From contig JABDIP010000437.1 of NCBI GenBank assembly GCA_013003675.1, forward strand, positions 1 to 12,221: DNA of 12,221 bases, read 5' to 3'. This stretch comes from Inquilinus sp. (GTDB lineage: Bacteria; Pseudomonadota; Alphaproteobacteria; DSM-16000; Inquilinaceae). This document shows positions 1 to 5,237 of the stretch, one piece after another. The stretch's first letter is position 1, and the number at the start of each line of letters is the position of its first letter. The notes beneath the pieces were generated by a model. That model saw only the letters and a program-made list of their open reading frames with translations, was not told where the DNA came from and did not search any database. The position numbers and the translations under genes were made by a program.

Positions 1-9
1 CAGGTGGAT

Positions 10-33
10 GGTGCCGCGAGTGGCTGCGGCACC
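10..33 (-). terminator. GC-rich hairpin downstream of tRNA-Pro, possible terminator
   Basis: An 8-bp perfect inverted repeat (GGTGCCGC at 10-17, GCGGCACC at 26-33) with an 8-nt loop lies 44 bases beyond the 3' end of the tRNA on the transcribed strand. There is no run of U after the stem on either strand, so this is at best a weak or non-canonical terminator. It could also be the edge of a neighbouring feature outside the window. Confidence 0.3.
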
Positions 34-77
34 GGTTGCCCGGTATCCGGCCCACAACTCCCTTGCATCGAGAAGAT

Positions 78-154
78 TGGTCGGAGCGGCGGGATTCGAA
101 CCCACGACCCCTTGTCCCCCAGACAAGTGCGCTACCAGACTGCGCCACGCTCCG
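78..154 (-). tRNA. tRNA-Pro (anticodon GGG)
   Basis: Read on the minus strand this folds as a complete 77-nt cloverleaf. The 7-bp acceptor stem is CGGAGCG paired with CGCTCCG. The D arm contains the GGTAGCGC element, and the anticodon stem CTTGT/ACAAG encloses the 7-base loop CTGGGGG, giving anticodon GGG (reads CCC and, by wobble, CCU). The T arm carries the GGTTCGAATCC signature. Discriminator base A is followed by a genome-encoded CCA at 78-80. It lies 80 bases beyond the MerR-type gene on the same strand but has its own promoter, so it is probably transcribed independently. I see no second tRNA next to it. Confidence 0.97.
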
Positions 155-189
155 ACATTCGACGATTCCACCCCGGCCGGGGCGCGCGG

Positions 190-218
190 ACTATACGCCG
201 GGCCCGTCGGGCAGGCAA
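190..218 (-). promoter_or_regulatory. Sigma-70 type promoter of tRNA-Pro
   Basis: On the minus strand a -35 box TTGCCT (213-218) and a -10 box TATAGT (190-195, five of six consensus bases) are separated by exactly 17 bases. This puts the start site near 183, about 30 bases before the mature tRNA end. The bases just after the -10 box are almost pure G+C (CCGCGCG). Such a discriminator is typical of stable-RNA promoters under stringent (ppGpp) control; that regulation is an inference from family knowledge. A perfect 12-bp palindrome of C and G (171-182) lies in the short leader that is trimmed from the precursor. Confidence 0.6.
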
Positions 219-234
219 CGACGGCGCGCCCGGC

Positions 235-681
235 CTAGCCTTCGTTAAGCAGGGCTGCCTTCAACTGCTTCAACTCGCTCAACAAGGCCTGTAACTCCGC
301 GCGCAACGGCGCCGGCAAGGCCTCGGCACTCGGCTGTCCCGGGGCACCGGCCCGCTGGGCGGCCGCGGATAACAGGGCATGGCGCGGCGCCGCATGCGAG
401 CGCCCGCCCTCGCGCAACAGGCGCTGCACGCCCTTGATGGTGTAGCCATCCTCATAGAGCAGCTTCTGGATCCGGCGCAGGAGATCGACATCCTCCGGCC
501 GGTAGTAACGCCGCCCGCCGCCCCGCTTCAACGGCCGGACCTGGGTGAATTTCGTCTCCCAGAAACGGAGCACGTGCTGCGGCACGGACAACTCGTCGGA
601 GACCTCGCTGATCGTGCGATAGGCCCCGGCCGCCTTGCCCGGTTCGCGCGTGCCGGCCCCGGCCTCGACCGGTCGGGACAT
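235..681 (-). CDS. MerR-family transcriptional regulator
   Basis: The 148-residue product is a MerR-type DNA-binding protein. A winged helix-turn-helix begins at about residue 21 (YRTISEVSDELSVPQHVLRF), followed by the wing (RGGGRRYYRPEDVDLL, about 53-68) and the second helical pair ending in DGYTIKGVQRLL (78-89). The C-terminal third is low-complexity (Ala, Pro, Arg) and ends in a predicted amphipathic helix (about 126-145) suited to dimerisation. No cysteine or other metal-binding cluster is visible, so it is not a classic metal sensor; its target and effector are unknown. The ATG lies only two bases after the ihfA stop codon, so the two genes are almost certainly co-transcribed. A MerR-type gene directly after ihfA is a recurrent alphaproteobacterial arrangement. 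The stop is TAG. Confidence 0.9.
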   Translation of the reverse strand: MSRPVEAGAGTREPGKAAGAYRTISEVSDELSVPQHVLRFWETKFTQVRPLKRGGGRRYYRPEDVDLLRRIQKLLYEDGYTIKGVQRLLREGGRSHAAPRHALLSAAAQRAGAPGQPSAEALPAPLRAELQALLSELKQLKAALLNEG

Positions 682-683
682 GC

Positions 684-1001
684 TCAGGCCGCGCCCTTCT
701 GGCGGCTCATTCCGGCGTTGAGACGATCCTTGAGCACGTGCGACGCGCGGAAGACCAGCACGCGTCGCGGCAAGATCGGCACTTCCTCGCCGGTTTTCGG
801 GTTGCGCCCGGTGCGTTCGCCCTTTTGCCGCACACCGAAACTGCCGAAGGACGAGATCTTCACCATCTCGTCGCGCTCCAGCGCATCGGAGATTTCTTCG
901 AGTACCATCTCAACGAGGTCCGCCGACTCGTTTCGCGACAATCCCACTTCCTTGTAGACGGCTTCGCTAAGGTGAGCGCGCGTTACCGTTGTGTCGGCCA
1001 T
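684..1001 (-). CDS. ihfA: Integration host factor subunit alpha
   Basis: The 105-residue product is a HU/IHF-family protein, the alpha subunit of the heterodimer that bends DNA sharply at specific sites and shapes transcription, replication and recombination complexes. The sequence shows the N-terminal helices (HLSEAVYKEVGLSRNESADLV), the KISSFGSFGVRQKGERTGRNPKTGE beta region in two overlapping blocks at about 48-72, and the intercalating proline of the beta arm in GRNPKTG (Pro68). The arm and the C-terminal PILPRRVLVFRAS segment match alpha rather than beta subunits or HU. Length is normal for the family. The start ATG at 999-1001 is preceded by a purine-rich GGGAAAA. It sits between fabH (112-base gap with its own candidate promoter) and the MerR-type gene. 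IHF beta is not in this window. Confidence 0.95.
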   Translation of the reverse strand: MADTTVTRAHLSEAVYKEVGLSRNESADLVEMVLEEISDALERDEMVKISSFGSFGVRQKGERTGRNPKTGEEVPILPRRVLVFRASHVLKDRLNAGMSRQKGAA

Positions 1002-1030
1002 TTTTCCCGTCCCCGCATCCTGTAACCGGA

Positions 1031-1059
1031 ACGGTACTTCGCGGCGAATATGCCGTCAA
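1031..1059 (-). promoter_or_regulatory. Candidate promoter for ihfA and the MerR-type gene
   Basis: In the 112-base gap between fabH and ihfA the minus strand carries TTGACG (1054-1059, five of six -35 bases) and, 17 bases on, TACCGT (1031-1036, three of six -10 bases). The predicted start would be about 20-25 bases before the ihfA ATG. The -35 match and spacing are good, but the -10 match is weak. No terminator-like hairpin with a U-tract is visible in this gap, so read-through from fabH is also likely. Confidence 0.35.
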
Positions 1060-1113
1060 TTCCATAGAGTTGCAGGCGGGCCTTGAAGTCGACTCGGTTT
1101 TCGTCCCGGAATC

Positions 1114-2091
1114 CTACCAACGGACCAGGGCGGACGCCCAGGTGAAGCCGCCGCCCATCGCCTCCATCAGCACCAGGTGTCCGGGCTGAATGCGGCCGTC
1201 GCGCACGGCGACATCGAGGGCCAGCGGCACCGACGCCGCCGACGTGTTGGCATGCTGGTCGACCGTCATCACCACGCGATTGGGATCGAGGTCGAGCTTC
1301 TTGCCCATCGCGTCGATGATCCGCTTGTTGGCCTGGTGCGGGACCAGCCAGTCGATATCGGCCGGGCTGATGCCGGTCGCCTCGAGCGCCTCGTCGACCA
1401 CTTCGGCCAGCCGCACCACCGCATGCTTGAACACCTCGCGCCCGGCCATCCGCACATGGCCGACGGTGCGGGTCGAGGAGACGCCGCCATCGACATAGAG
1501 CAGGTCGTGATGGCGTCCGTCCGAGTGCAGGTGCGTCGTCAGCACGCCGTGATCCGCGCTGGTGCCGTCCCCCTGTTCGGCCGAGAGCACGACCGCTCCG
1601 GCGCCGTCGCCGAACAGCACGCAGGTGCCGCGGTCTTCCCAATCGAGAATGCGCGAGAACGTCTCGGCGCCGATCACCAGGGCCTTGCGGGCCTGGCCAA
1701 CGCGAACGAAGTTGTCCGCGACGGCGAGCGCGTAGATGAAGCCCGAGCAAACGGCCTGCACGTCGAAGGCGATGCCGACCTCCATGCCGAGAGCCGCCTG
1801 GACGCGGGTGGCGGTGGCCGGAAAGGTCTGGTCCGGGGTGGCCGTGGCCAGGACGATCAGGTCGATGTCACTACCTTGCAGCCCGGCACTCTCCAGCGCC
1901 GCCTGCGCGGCCCGGATGGCGAGGTCGGAGGTCTTCTCGTCCTTGGCGGCGAAGTGGCGTTTGCGGATGCCGGTTCGCTGCACGATCCACTCGTCGGAGG
2001 TGTCGACCTGGACGGCCAGTTCGTCATTGGTCACCACGCGGGCCGGCAGATAGGCGCCGGTCCCGACGATCCGCGATCTGACCAAATTCAT
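1114..2091 (-). CDS. fabH: 3-oxoacyl-[acyl-carrier-protein] synthase III (KAS III)
   Basis: The 325-residue product is the condensing enzyme that starts fatty acid synthesis by joining acetyl-CoA to malonyl-ACP. The thiolase fold is complete. The active-site cysteine is Cys115 in AVCSGF, the histidine is His252 in VPHQANKRI, and the asparagine is Asn282 in HANTSAAS, which together form the Cys-His-Asn triad of KAS III. The N-terminal block GTGAYLPARVVTNDEL and the C-terminal GGGFTWASALVRW are both present, so the protein is full length. The ATG follows the terminal plsX stop with no intervening base, and the pair is clearly one transcription unit. This coupling means the nonsense codon within plsX could also lower fabH expression through polarity. 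The stop is TAG. Confidence 0.97.
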   Translation of the reverse strand: MNLVRSRIVGTGAYLPARVVTNDELAVQVDTSDEWIVQRTGIRKRHFAAKDEKTSDLAIRAAQAALESAGLQGSDIDLIVLATATPDQTFPATATRVQAALGMEVGIAFDVQAVCSGFIYALAVADNFVRVGQARKALVIGAETFSRILDWEDRGTCVLFGDGAGAVVLSAEQGDGTSADHGVLTTHLHSDGRHHDLLYVDGGVSSTRTVGHVRMAGREVFKHAVVRLAEVVDEALEATGISPADIDWLVPHQANKRIIDAMGKKLDLDPNRVVMTVDQHANTSAASVPLALDVAVRDGRIQPGHLVLMEAMGGGFTWASALVRW

Positions 2092-3165
2092 CTAGCTGTC
2101 CGCTCCGCTGTCCGGCGACGCCCCCGCCAGGCTCTCTTGGTTAAAGCCTTGCAAACCTTCTTTTACTTTTTCATTAAACCCGTGCGCGACAAGGTCGATC
2201 CCGGCCTCGATGGCGTTGGAGAAGCCGAAGGCGTCGGTACCGCCATGGCTCTTGACGCAGATACCGCCAAGGCCGAGGAACATCGCCCCGTTGTATTTCC
2301 GCGGATCGGTCCGGTCGCGCAACGTCTGGAATGCGTTGCGGGCCAACAGATAGCCGATTCGGGCACGCAGCGACGATTTGATCGATCGGCGCATGAATTC
2401 GGCATAGAGCTTCACCGTCCCTTCCGCGGTCTTCAACGCGATGTTGCCGGTGAACCCGTCGGTCACGACCACGTCGACCGTACCTGTCGGGATATCGTCC
2501 CCTTCGACGAAACCGTGGAACCGCCCGGGCAATTTCAGCTCCTGCAACTGAGCCGCCGCCTACTTGACCACGTCGTTGCCCTTCAAGGCCTCGGCGCCGA
2601 CATTGAGGATGCCGATGGTCGGCTCCTCCAAACTTAACACGGACTTGGCGAAGACCGCCCCCATCACGGCGAATTGAACCAGATGCTCGGGCCGGCACTC
2701 GATGTTGGCGCCGAGGTCGAGCATGACGCTCTCGCTGCGCAAGGTCGGAAAGAACGAGGCGATGGCCGGCCGGTCGATGCCGGGCAGGGTCTTCAGGACG
2801 ATCTTAGCCATCGCCATGAGCGCGCCGGTGTTGCCGGCGGATACGACGAATTGCGCCTCGCCCTCGGCAACCGCGTTGATCGACAGCCGCATGCTCGACA
2901 GCCGACCGCCGCGCAGTGCCTGCGACGGTTTCGCATCGCTGGTGACGAACTCGCTGGTGTGGCGGATCTCGGTCGCCGCGGCCAGTCTCGGGTGGTCCGC
3001 CATCAGCGGCGCCAGCCGCGCCTCGTCGCCGAAGATCAGAAACCGGGCTTCGGGATGGCGGGTGCGCGCGATTTCGGCGCCGAGAACGACCATCTCCGGC
3101 GCTTGATCGCCGCCCATGCCATCCAGGGCGATCGTCATCGCCCCGGTTGCCGCATTCGCGGTCAT
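2092..3165 (-). pseudogene. plsX: Phosphate acyltransferase PlsX, interrupted by an in-frame amber codon
   Basis: PlsX converts acyl-ACP to acyl-phosphate, which PlsY uses to make lysophosphatidic acid at the membrane. The reading frame is 358 codons including the final stop, the normal family length, but codon 202 is TAG. Part one (2560-3165, 201 residues) has TIALDGMGGD near the N-terminus, VVSAGNTGALMAMAKIVL, GIDRPAIASFFPTLRSE and LDLGANIEC. Part two (2092-2559) has FHGFVEGDDIPTGTVDVVVTDGF, GNIALKTAEGT, NGAMFLGLGGICVKSHGG and FSNAIEAG. Homology continues on both sides without a frame change, so one base change explains the break; relatives usually have Glu here (GAG to TAG). A TTG 15 bases further on could restart translation, giving a 151-residue piece, but neither half is likely to be active alone. 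The start could be the ATG at 3163-3165 or the one at 3136-3138. It could be a true mutation, a suppressed codon or a sequence error. Confidence 0.85.
2560..2562 (-). other. In-frame TAG codon within plsX (codon 202)
   Basis: On the minus strand the reading is GGC AAC GAC GTG GTC AAG TAG GCG GCG GCT CAG, that is GNDVVK, stop, AAAQ. The family consensus across this point is a GN-(D/E)-x-V-(K/R)-E-A-A-type helix, so the expected residue is Glu and the change is a single G to T in GAG. Both flanks are in the same frame and neither looks degraded. Confidence 0.9.
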
Positions 3166-3190
3166 CTAGCGGTCGCCAGTCCGGCTGCGC

Positions 3191-3376
3191 TCAGGCTTCG
3201 GCCGCGGCTTCCACGACCTCACGGCCGTCGTAGTGACCGCATGCCGCGCAGACATGGTGCGGGCGCTTCAGCTCGCCGCAATTCGGGCACTCGGCATGGG
3301 CGCCAACGGCCAGACTATGATGCGAACGACGCATGTCGCGCCTGGACTTCGACGTTTTTCTTTTTGGAACGGCCAT
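3191..3376 (-). CDS. rpmF: 50S ribosomal protein L32 (bL32)
   Basis: The 61-residue protein of the large ribosomal subunit begins with the hallmark MAVPKRKTSKSRRDMRRSHH, which also fixes the start at the ATG at 3374-3376 and rules out the longer upstream reading. Four cysteines (Cys30, Cys33, Cys43, Cys46 in CPNC and CAAC) form an intact zinc ribbon, so this is the zinc-binding form rather than the cysteine-free paralogue used under zinc limitation. It lies 25 bases upstream of plsX; rpmF-plsX-fabH is a long-conserved bacterial cluster linking ribosome and lipid synthesis. Its leader contains an intrinsic-terminator hairpin ending 21 bases before the ATG. Confidence 0.97.
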   Translation of the reverse strand: MAVPKRKTSKSRRDMRRSHHSLAVGAHAECPNCGELKRPHHVCAACGHYDGREVVEAAAEA

Positions 3377-3397
3377 GATATCGATTCTCGCATGATC

Positions 3398-3425
3398 AAA
3401 AAGGGCGGCTCTCGCCAAGCCGCCC
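3398..3425 (-). terminator. Intrinsic terminator between yceD and rpmF (possible attenuator)
   Basis: On the minus strand an 8-bp perfect stem (GGGCGGCT with AGCCGCCC) closes a 7-base loop and is followed directly by TTTTTGATC, the classic Rho-independent form. It lies 78 bases after the yceD stop and 21 bases before rpmF. It should end transcripts of the chaperone-yceD pair. Because the best promoter for rpmF that I can see is upstream of it (3437-3465), it may also act on the rpmF leader itself. Confidence 0.8.
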
Positions 3426-3436
3426 GATGGCGCGGT

Positions 3437-3465
3437 GTCATACTGGAAATGCCTCGTCGGGGCAA
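3437..3465 (-). promoter_or_regulatory. Candidate promoter for the rpmF-plsX-fabH operon
   Basis: The minus strand shows TTGCCC (3460-3465) and TATGAC (3437-3442) with a 17-base spacer, each four of six bases to consensus. The predicted start is near 3430, a few bases before the terminator hairpin at 3398-3425. The resulting leader would be about 54 bases. A start site after the hairpin cannot be excluded, but only 21 bases remain there for the leader. Confidence 0.45.
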
Positions 3466-3503
3466 GCGCGAAGACCGCGTCAGAGCGATATCGCCATTCG
3501 GCG

Positions 3504-4025
3504 CTATCGCCGCTTGAGACGCTCCAGCGCGGCGAAAGGCCCTGCAACCGTCGGTTCCTCCGACCCCACCCCGGCCCCGTCGAATTGGACGCCCTCGGCG
3601 CGCGGATAGGGGGGAAGAGCCAGAGCGAAATGCTGCGCGACGATCTCGCCGATATCGATAGACTCGCCGTCCAAGGGCTCGGGCTCATCGACCTCCGGAT
3701 CGACCTCGACCGCCGGCCTCGCTTCATCGGCCGGTGCGAGCCTGACCGAGAAATCTTCCTCGATCCGGACCGGCACCGGGCCGAGCGTGACGACGCAGGT
3801 TTGTACCGCTTCCGCCACCAACGTCCCCTCCACGACGATGACATCGCCGTGGCGCAGCGGGGCCAGGGTCAATTTTGCACGCAGCCGGTCGAGCGATTGC
3901 AGACCGAACCTGCGGGCCAGTGCCTCCCGCTCGCCGGCCTCGGCCTCGATCGATCGGATCAACGGTCGGTCGCCGATCTCGTCGAGGCCGACCACACGGC
4001 TGAATTCGGGCGTATCGCCAGTCAT
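3504..4025 (-). CDS. YceD/DUF177 family protein
   Basis: The 173-residue protein belongs to the YceD (DUF177) family, normally encoded just upstream of rpmF; in bacteria and plastids members are linked to 23S rRNA processing or accumulation. Recognisable parts are the N-terminal FSRVVGLDEIG block, LTLAPLRHGDVIVVEGTLVAEAVQTCVVTLGPVPVRIEEDFSVRL read in two overlapping stretches (about 52-96), the acidic linker PEVDEPEPLDGESIDIGEIV, and the conserved PPYPRAEG near residue 138. The C-terminus is the usual basic-hydrophobic tail. The ATG lies 18 bases after the chaperone stop, suggesting co-transcription, while a strong terminator separates it from rpmF. An AAGGA lies about ten bases ahead of the ATG. 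The exact molecular role in this organism is inferred from family and position. The stop is TAG. Confidence 0.9.
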   Translation of the reverse strand: MTGDTPEFSRVVGLDEIGDRPLIRSIEAEAGEREALARRFGLQSLDRLRAKLTLAPLRHGDVIVVEGTLVAEAVQTCVVTLGPVPVRIEEDFSVRLAPADEARPAVEVDPEVDEPEPLDGESIDIGEIVAQHFALALPPYPRAEGVQFDGAGVGSEEPTVAGPFAALERLKRR

Positions 4026-4043
4026 CGCAAACGCATCCTTCGT

Positions 4044-4604
4044 TCAGCCTGCCATCGTCGCCGCGGGAACCGAAGGCGGCGGCCCGAAGACGACGACGCC
4101 GGCAAGAAAACCCTCCAACGGCCGCGCCGCCAGCGCCGTGGATTCGCGCCGCAGATAGCCCACCATCGCCGCGAGTACAGCAGGTTGCGGGTCGGCCTTG
4201 CGAAACAGGTTCCGTCGCAACGCCTCCATCAGGGCGCCGTCCCCTGCCTCCTCGAGCCCCGTCCGGTAGGCGGCCGCGCGGCCATAGAAGGCTTCGCCCA
4301 TCGCCTTCACCTTCTTGCCGACGCTCAGGTCGCCGACACCCATCTCGCGCAGGTTCTGGTCCATATCGGAGAACATGTGATCGAATAGGGCCTGGGCCAG
4401 CAATTCGGCGCGCTCTCCGTGACCCCGCAGACGGTCGAGCAGCAGAAACACGTGCAGCACGATCATGTCGAACCGCCCGTCCACGGTATCCGGAACGCCG
4501 AGTCGCTCGAAGAACGCCGGCTCACGCGACTGGTCCACCAAGGAAAGGTAGAGCCTGACATGGGCGGCCGGTGCCGATTGCCGGCGAGAGAATGGGAATT
4601 TCAC
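4044..4604 (-). CDS. Ubiquinol-cytochrome c chaperone family protein (CBP3-like)
   Basis: The 186-residue protein belongs to the ubiquinol-cytochrome c chaperone family, whose mitochondrial member CBP3 helps cytochrome b assembly into the bc1 complex; alphaproteobacterial copies are presumed to act likewise. The diagnostic region is VDGRFDMIVLHVFLLLDRLRG (41-61, read with its flanks) and DLSVGKKVKAMGEAFYGR (92-109). I chose the GTG at 4602-4604 because recognisable family sequence starts there (VKFPFSRRQS) and the preceding codons look like leader, containing a promoter. An in-frame ATG at 4704-4706 would give 220 residues with an uncharacteristic N-terminus. It is the first gene of a likely two-gene unit with yceD and diverges from bamE. 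Confidence 0.85.
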   Translation of the reverse strand: MKFPFSRRQSAPAAHVRLYLSLVDQSREPAFFERLGVPDTVDGRFDMIVLHVFLLLDRLRGHGERAELLAQALFDHMFSDMDQNLREMGVGDLSVGKKVKAMGEAFYGRAAAYRTGLEEAGDGALMEALRRNLFRKADPQPAVLAAMVGYLRRESTALAARPLEGFLAGVVVFGPPPSVPAATMAG

Positions 4605-4651
4605 GAACCGATGCCCCCGGGAGCCATTCCGACACGATTGCGTCGCTTTCG

Positions 4652-4679
4652 TTGACAGCGCCGACGCTGTATAGATGAT
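4652..4679 (+). promoter_or_regulatory. Candidate bamE promoter with internal palindrome
   Basis: A perfect -35 TTGACA (4652-4657) is followed after 16 bases by GATGAT (4674-4679, four of six -10 bases). Between and overlapping them lies a near-perfect 16-bp palindrome (ACAGCG, four bases, CGCTGT; 4655-4670), well placed to be an operator or a leader hairpin of the opposing transcript. The predicted start near 4686 leaves a leader of about 78 bases before bamE. Confidence 0.5.
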
Positions 4680-4690
4680 GGTCGCCCCGC

Positions 4691-4719
4691 GACATAGAAT
4701 GGACATCGGGTTTCGTCAA
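4691..4719 (-). promoter_or_regulatory. Candidate promoter for the chaperone-yceD unit
   Basis: The minus strand has TTGACG (4714-4719, five of six) and TATGTC (4691-4696, three of six) with a 17-base spacer, giving a predicted start near 4684. This promoter and the bamE promoter face each other, and each lies in the first transcribed bases of the other unit. Confidence 0.4.
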
Positions 4720-4763
4720 TCTCCGGCACGCCGGCGCTGACGACAACCGCATCGGAAGACCGC

Positions 4764-5219
4764 ATGGACCGGAACACCATAGGCCGTACGCTCGGGCTCA
4801 TCGCCCTTGTCGCCGCAGTCGCCGCGTGCTCGCCGGTCGTGGCCACGCGCGGCAACCTGATCGACGATACCAGGCTCGAGCAGGTCGCGGTCGGGCGCAG
4901 CACGGTCAATGACGTCGCCTCGCTGTTCGGATCGCCGAGCACCGTGTCCACGTTCGATCCGAAGGTCTGGTACTATTTCGGGCAGCGTACCGAGAAGACC
5001 GCGTTCTTCGATCCGGAGATCGTCGAGCGGCGGGTCGTGCTGGTCGAGTTCTCCGAATACGGCGTGGTTCGCCGGATCGAGGAGCTCGGCCTGGAAGATG
5101 GCCTGCCGGTCGAACTGGTCGAGCGCGAGACGCCGACCCTCGGCCGGCGGCTGACGGTGCTGGAGCAGCTGATCGGCAATTTCGGCCGCTTCAACAACGG
5201 CGCCCAGTCCCAACGATAG
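4764..5219 (+). CDS. bamE: Outer membrane protein assembly factor BamE (SmpA/OmlA lipoprotein)
   Basis: The 151-residue lipoprotein belongs to the SmpA/OmlA family; BamE stabilises the BamA-BamD core of the machine that folds beta-barrel proteins into the outer membrane. The N-terminus is a lipoprotein signal: positive start (MDRNTIGR), hydrophobic core, and lipobox ending at Cys22 (AAVAAC). The domain follows at about 30-107: GNLIDDTRLEQVAVGRSTVNDV, then the conserved LFGSPSTVSTFDPKVWYYF and VLVEFSEYGVVRRI. The tail beyond residue 110 is longer than in gamma-proteobacterial BamE, as often in alphaproteobacteria. A GGAAGA lies just upstream of the ATG. It is the only plus-strand gene and ends 18 bases from the convergent gene, with no terminator visible between them. 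The stop is TAG. Confidence 0.93.
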   Translation: MDRNTIGRTLGLIALVAAVAACSPVVATRGNLIDDTRLEQVAVGRSTVNDVASLFGSPSTVSTFDPKVWYYFGQRTEKTAFFDPEIVERRVVLVEFSEYGVVRRIEELGLEDGLPVELVERETPTLGRRLTVLEQLIGNFGRFNNGAQSQR

Positions 5220-5237
5220 GCCGGCGCGGCCCGACCC

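Noticed and set aside
2560..2562. Pyrrolysine insertion at the plsX amber codon
   Set aside because: TAG ends seven other frames in this window, PlsX has no known pyrrolysine, and no pyl gene is present here.
1177..2637. A 486-codon plus-strand frame across fabH and plsX
   Set aside because: It crosses the boundary of two clear minus-strand genes and has the low-information composition of an antisense shadow.
2092..3165. plsX as two genuine separate genes, or as a frameshift
   Set aside because: Both parts are in one frame with family homology running across the TAG, so it is a single base substitution rather than a frameshift, and no PlsX family split of this kind is known to me.
3191..3844. 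A 217-codon reading that includes rpmF with a long N-terminal extension
   Set aside because: The extension overlaps yceD and the terminator and is Arg/Ser-rich; the family start MAVPKRKTS is internal and unambiguous.
5220..5237. A bidirectional terminator between bamE and the convergent gene
   Set aside because: The 18-base gap contains only short GC repeats and no stem followed by a U-run on either strand.
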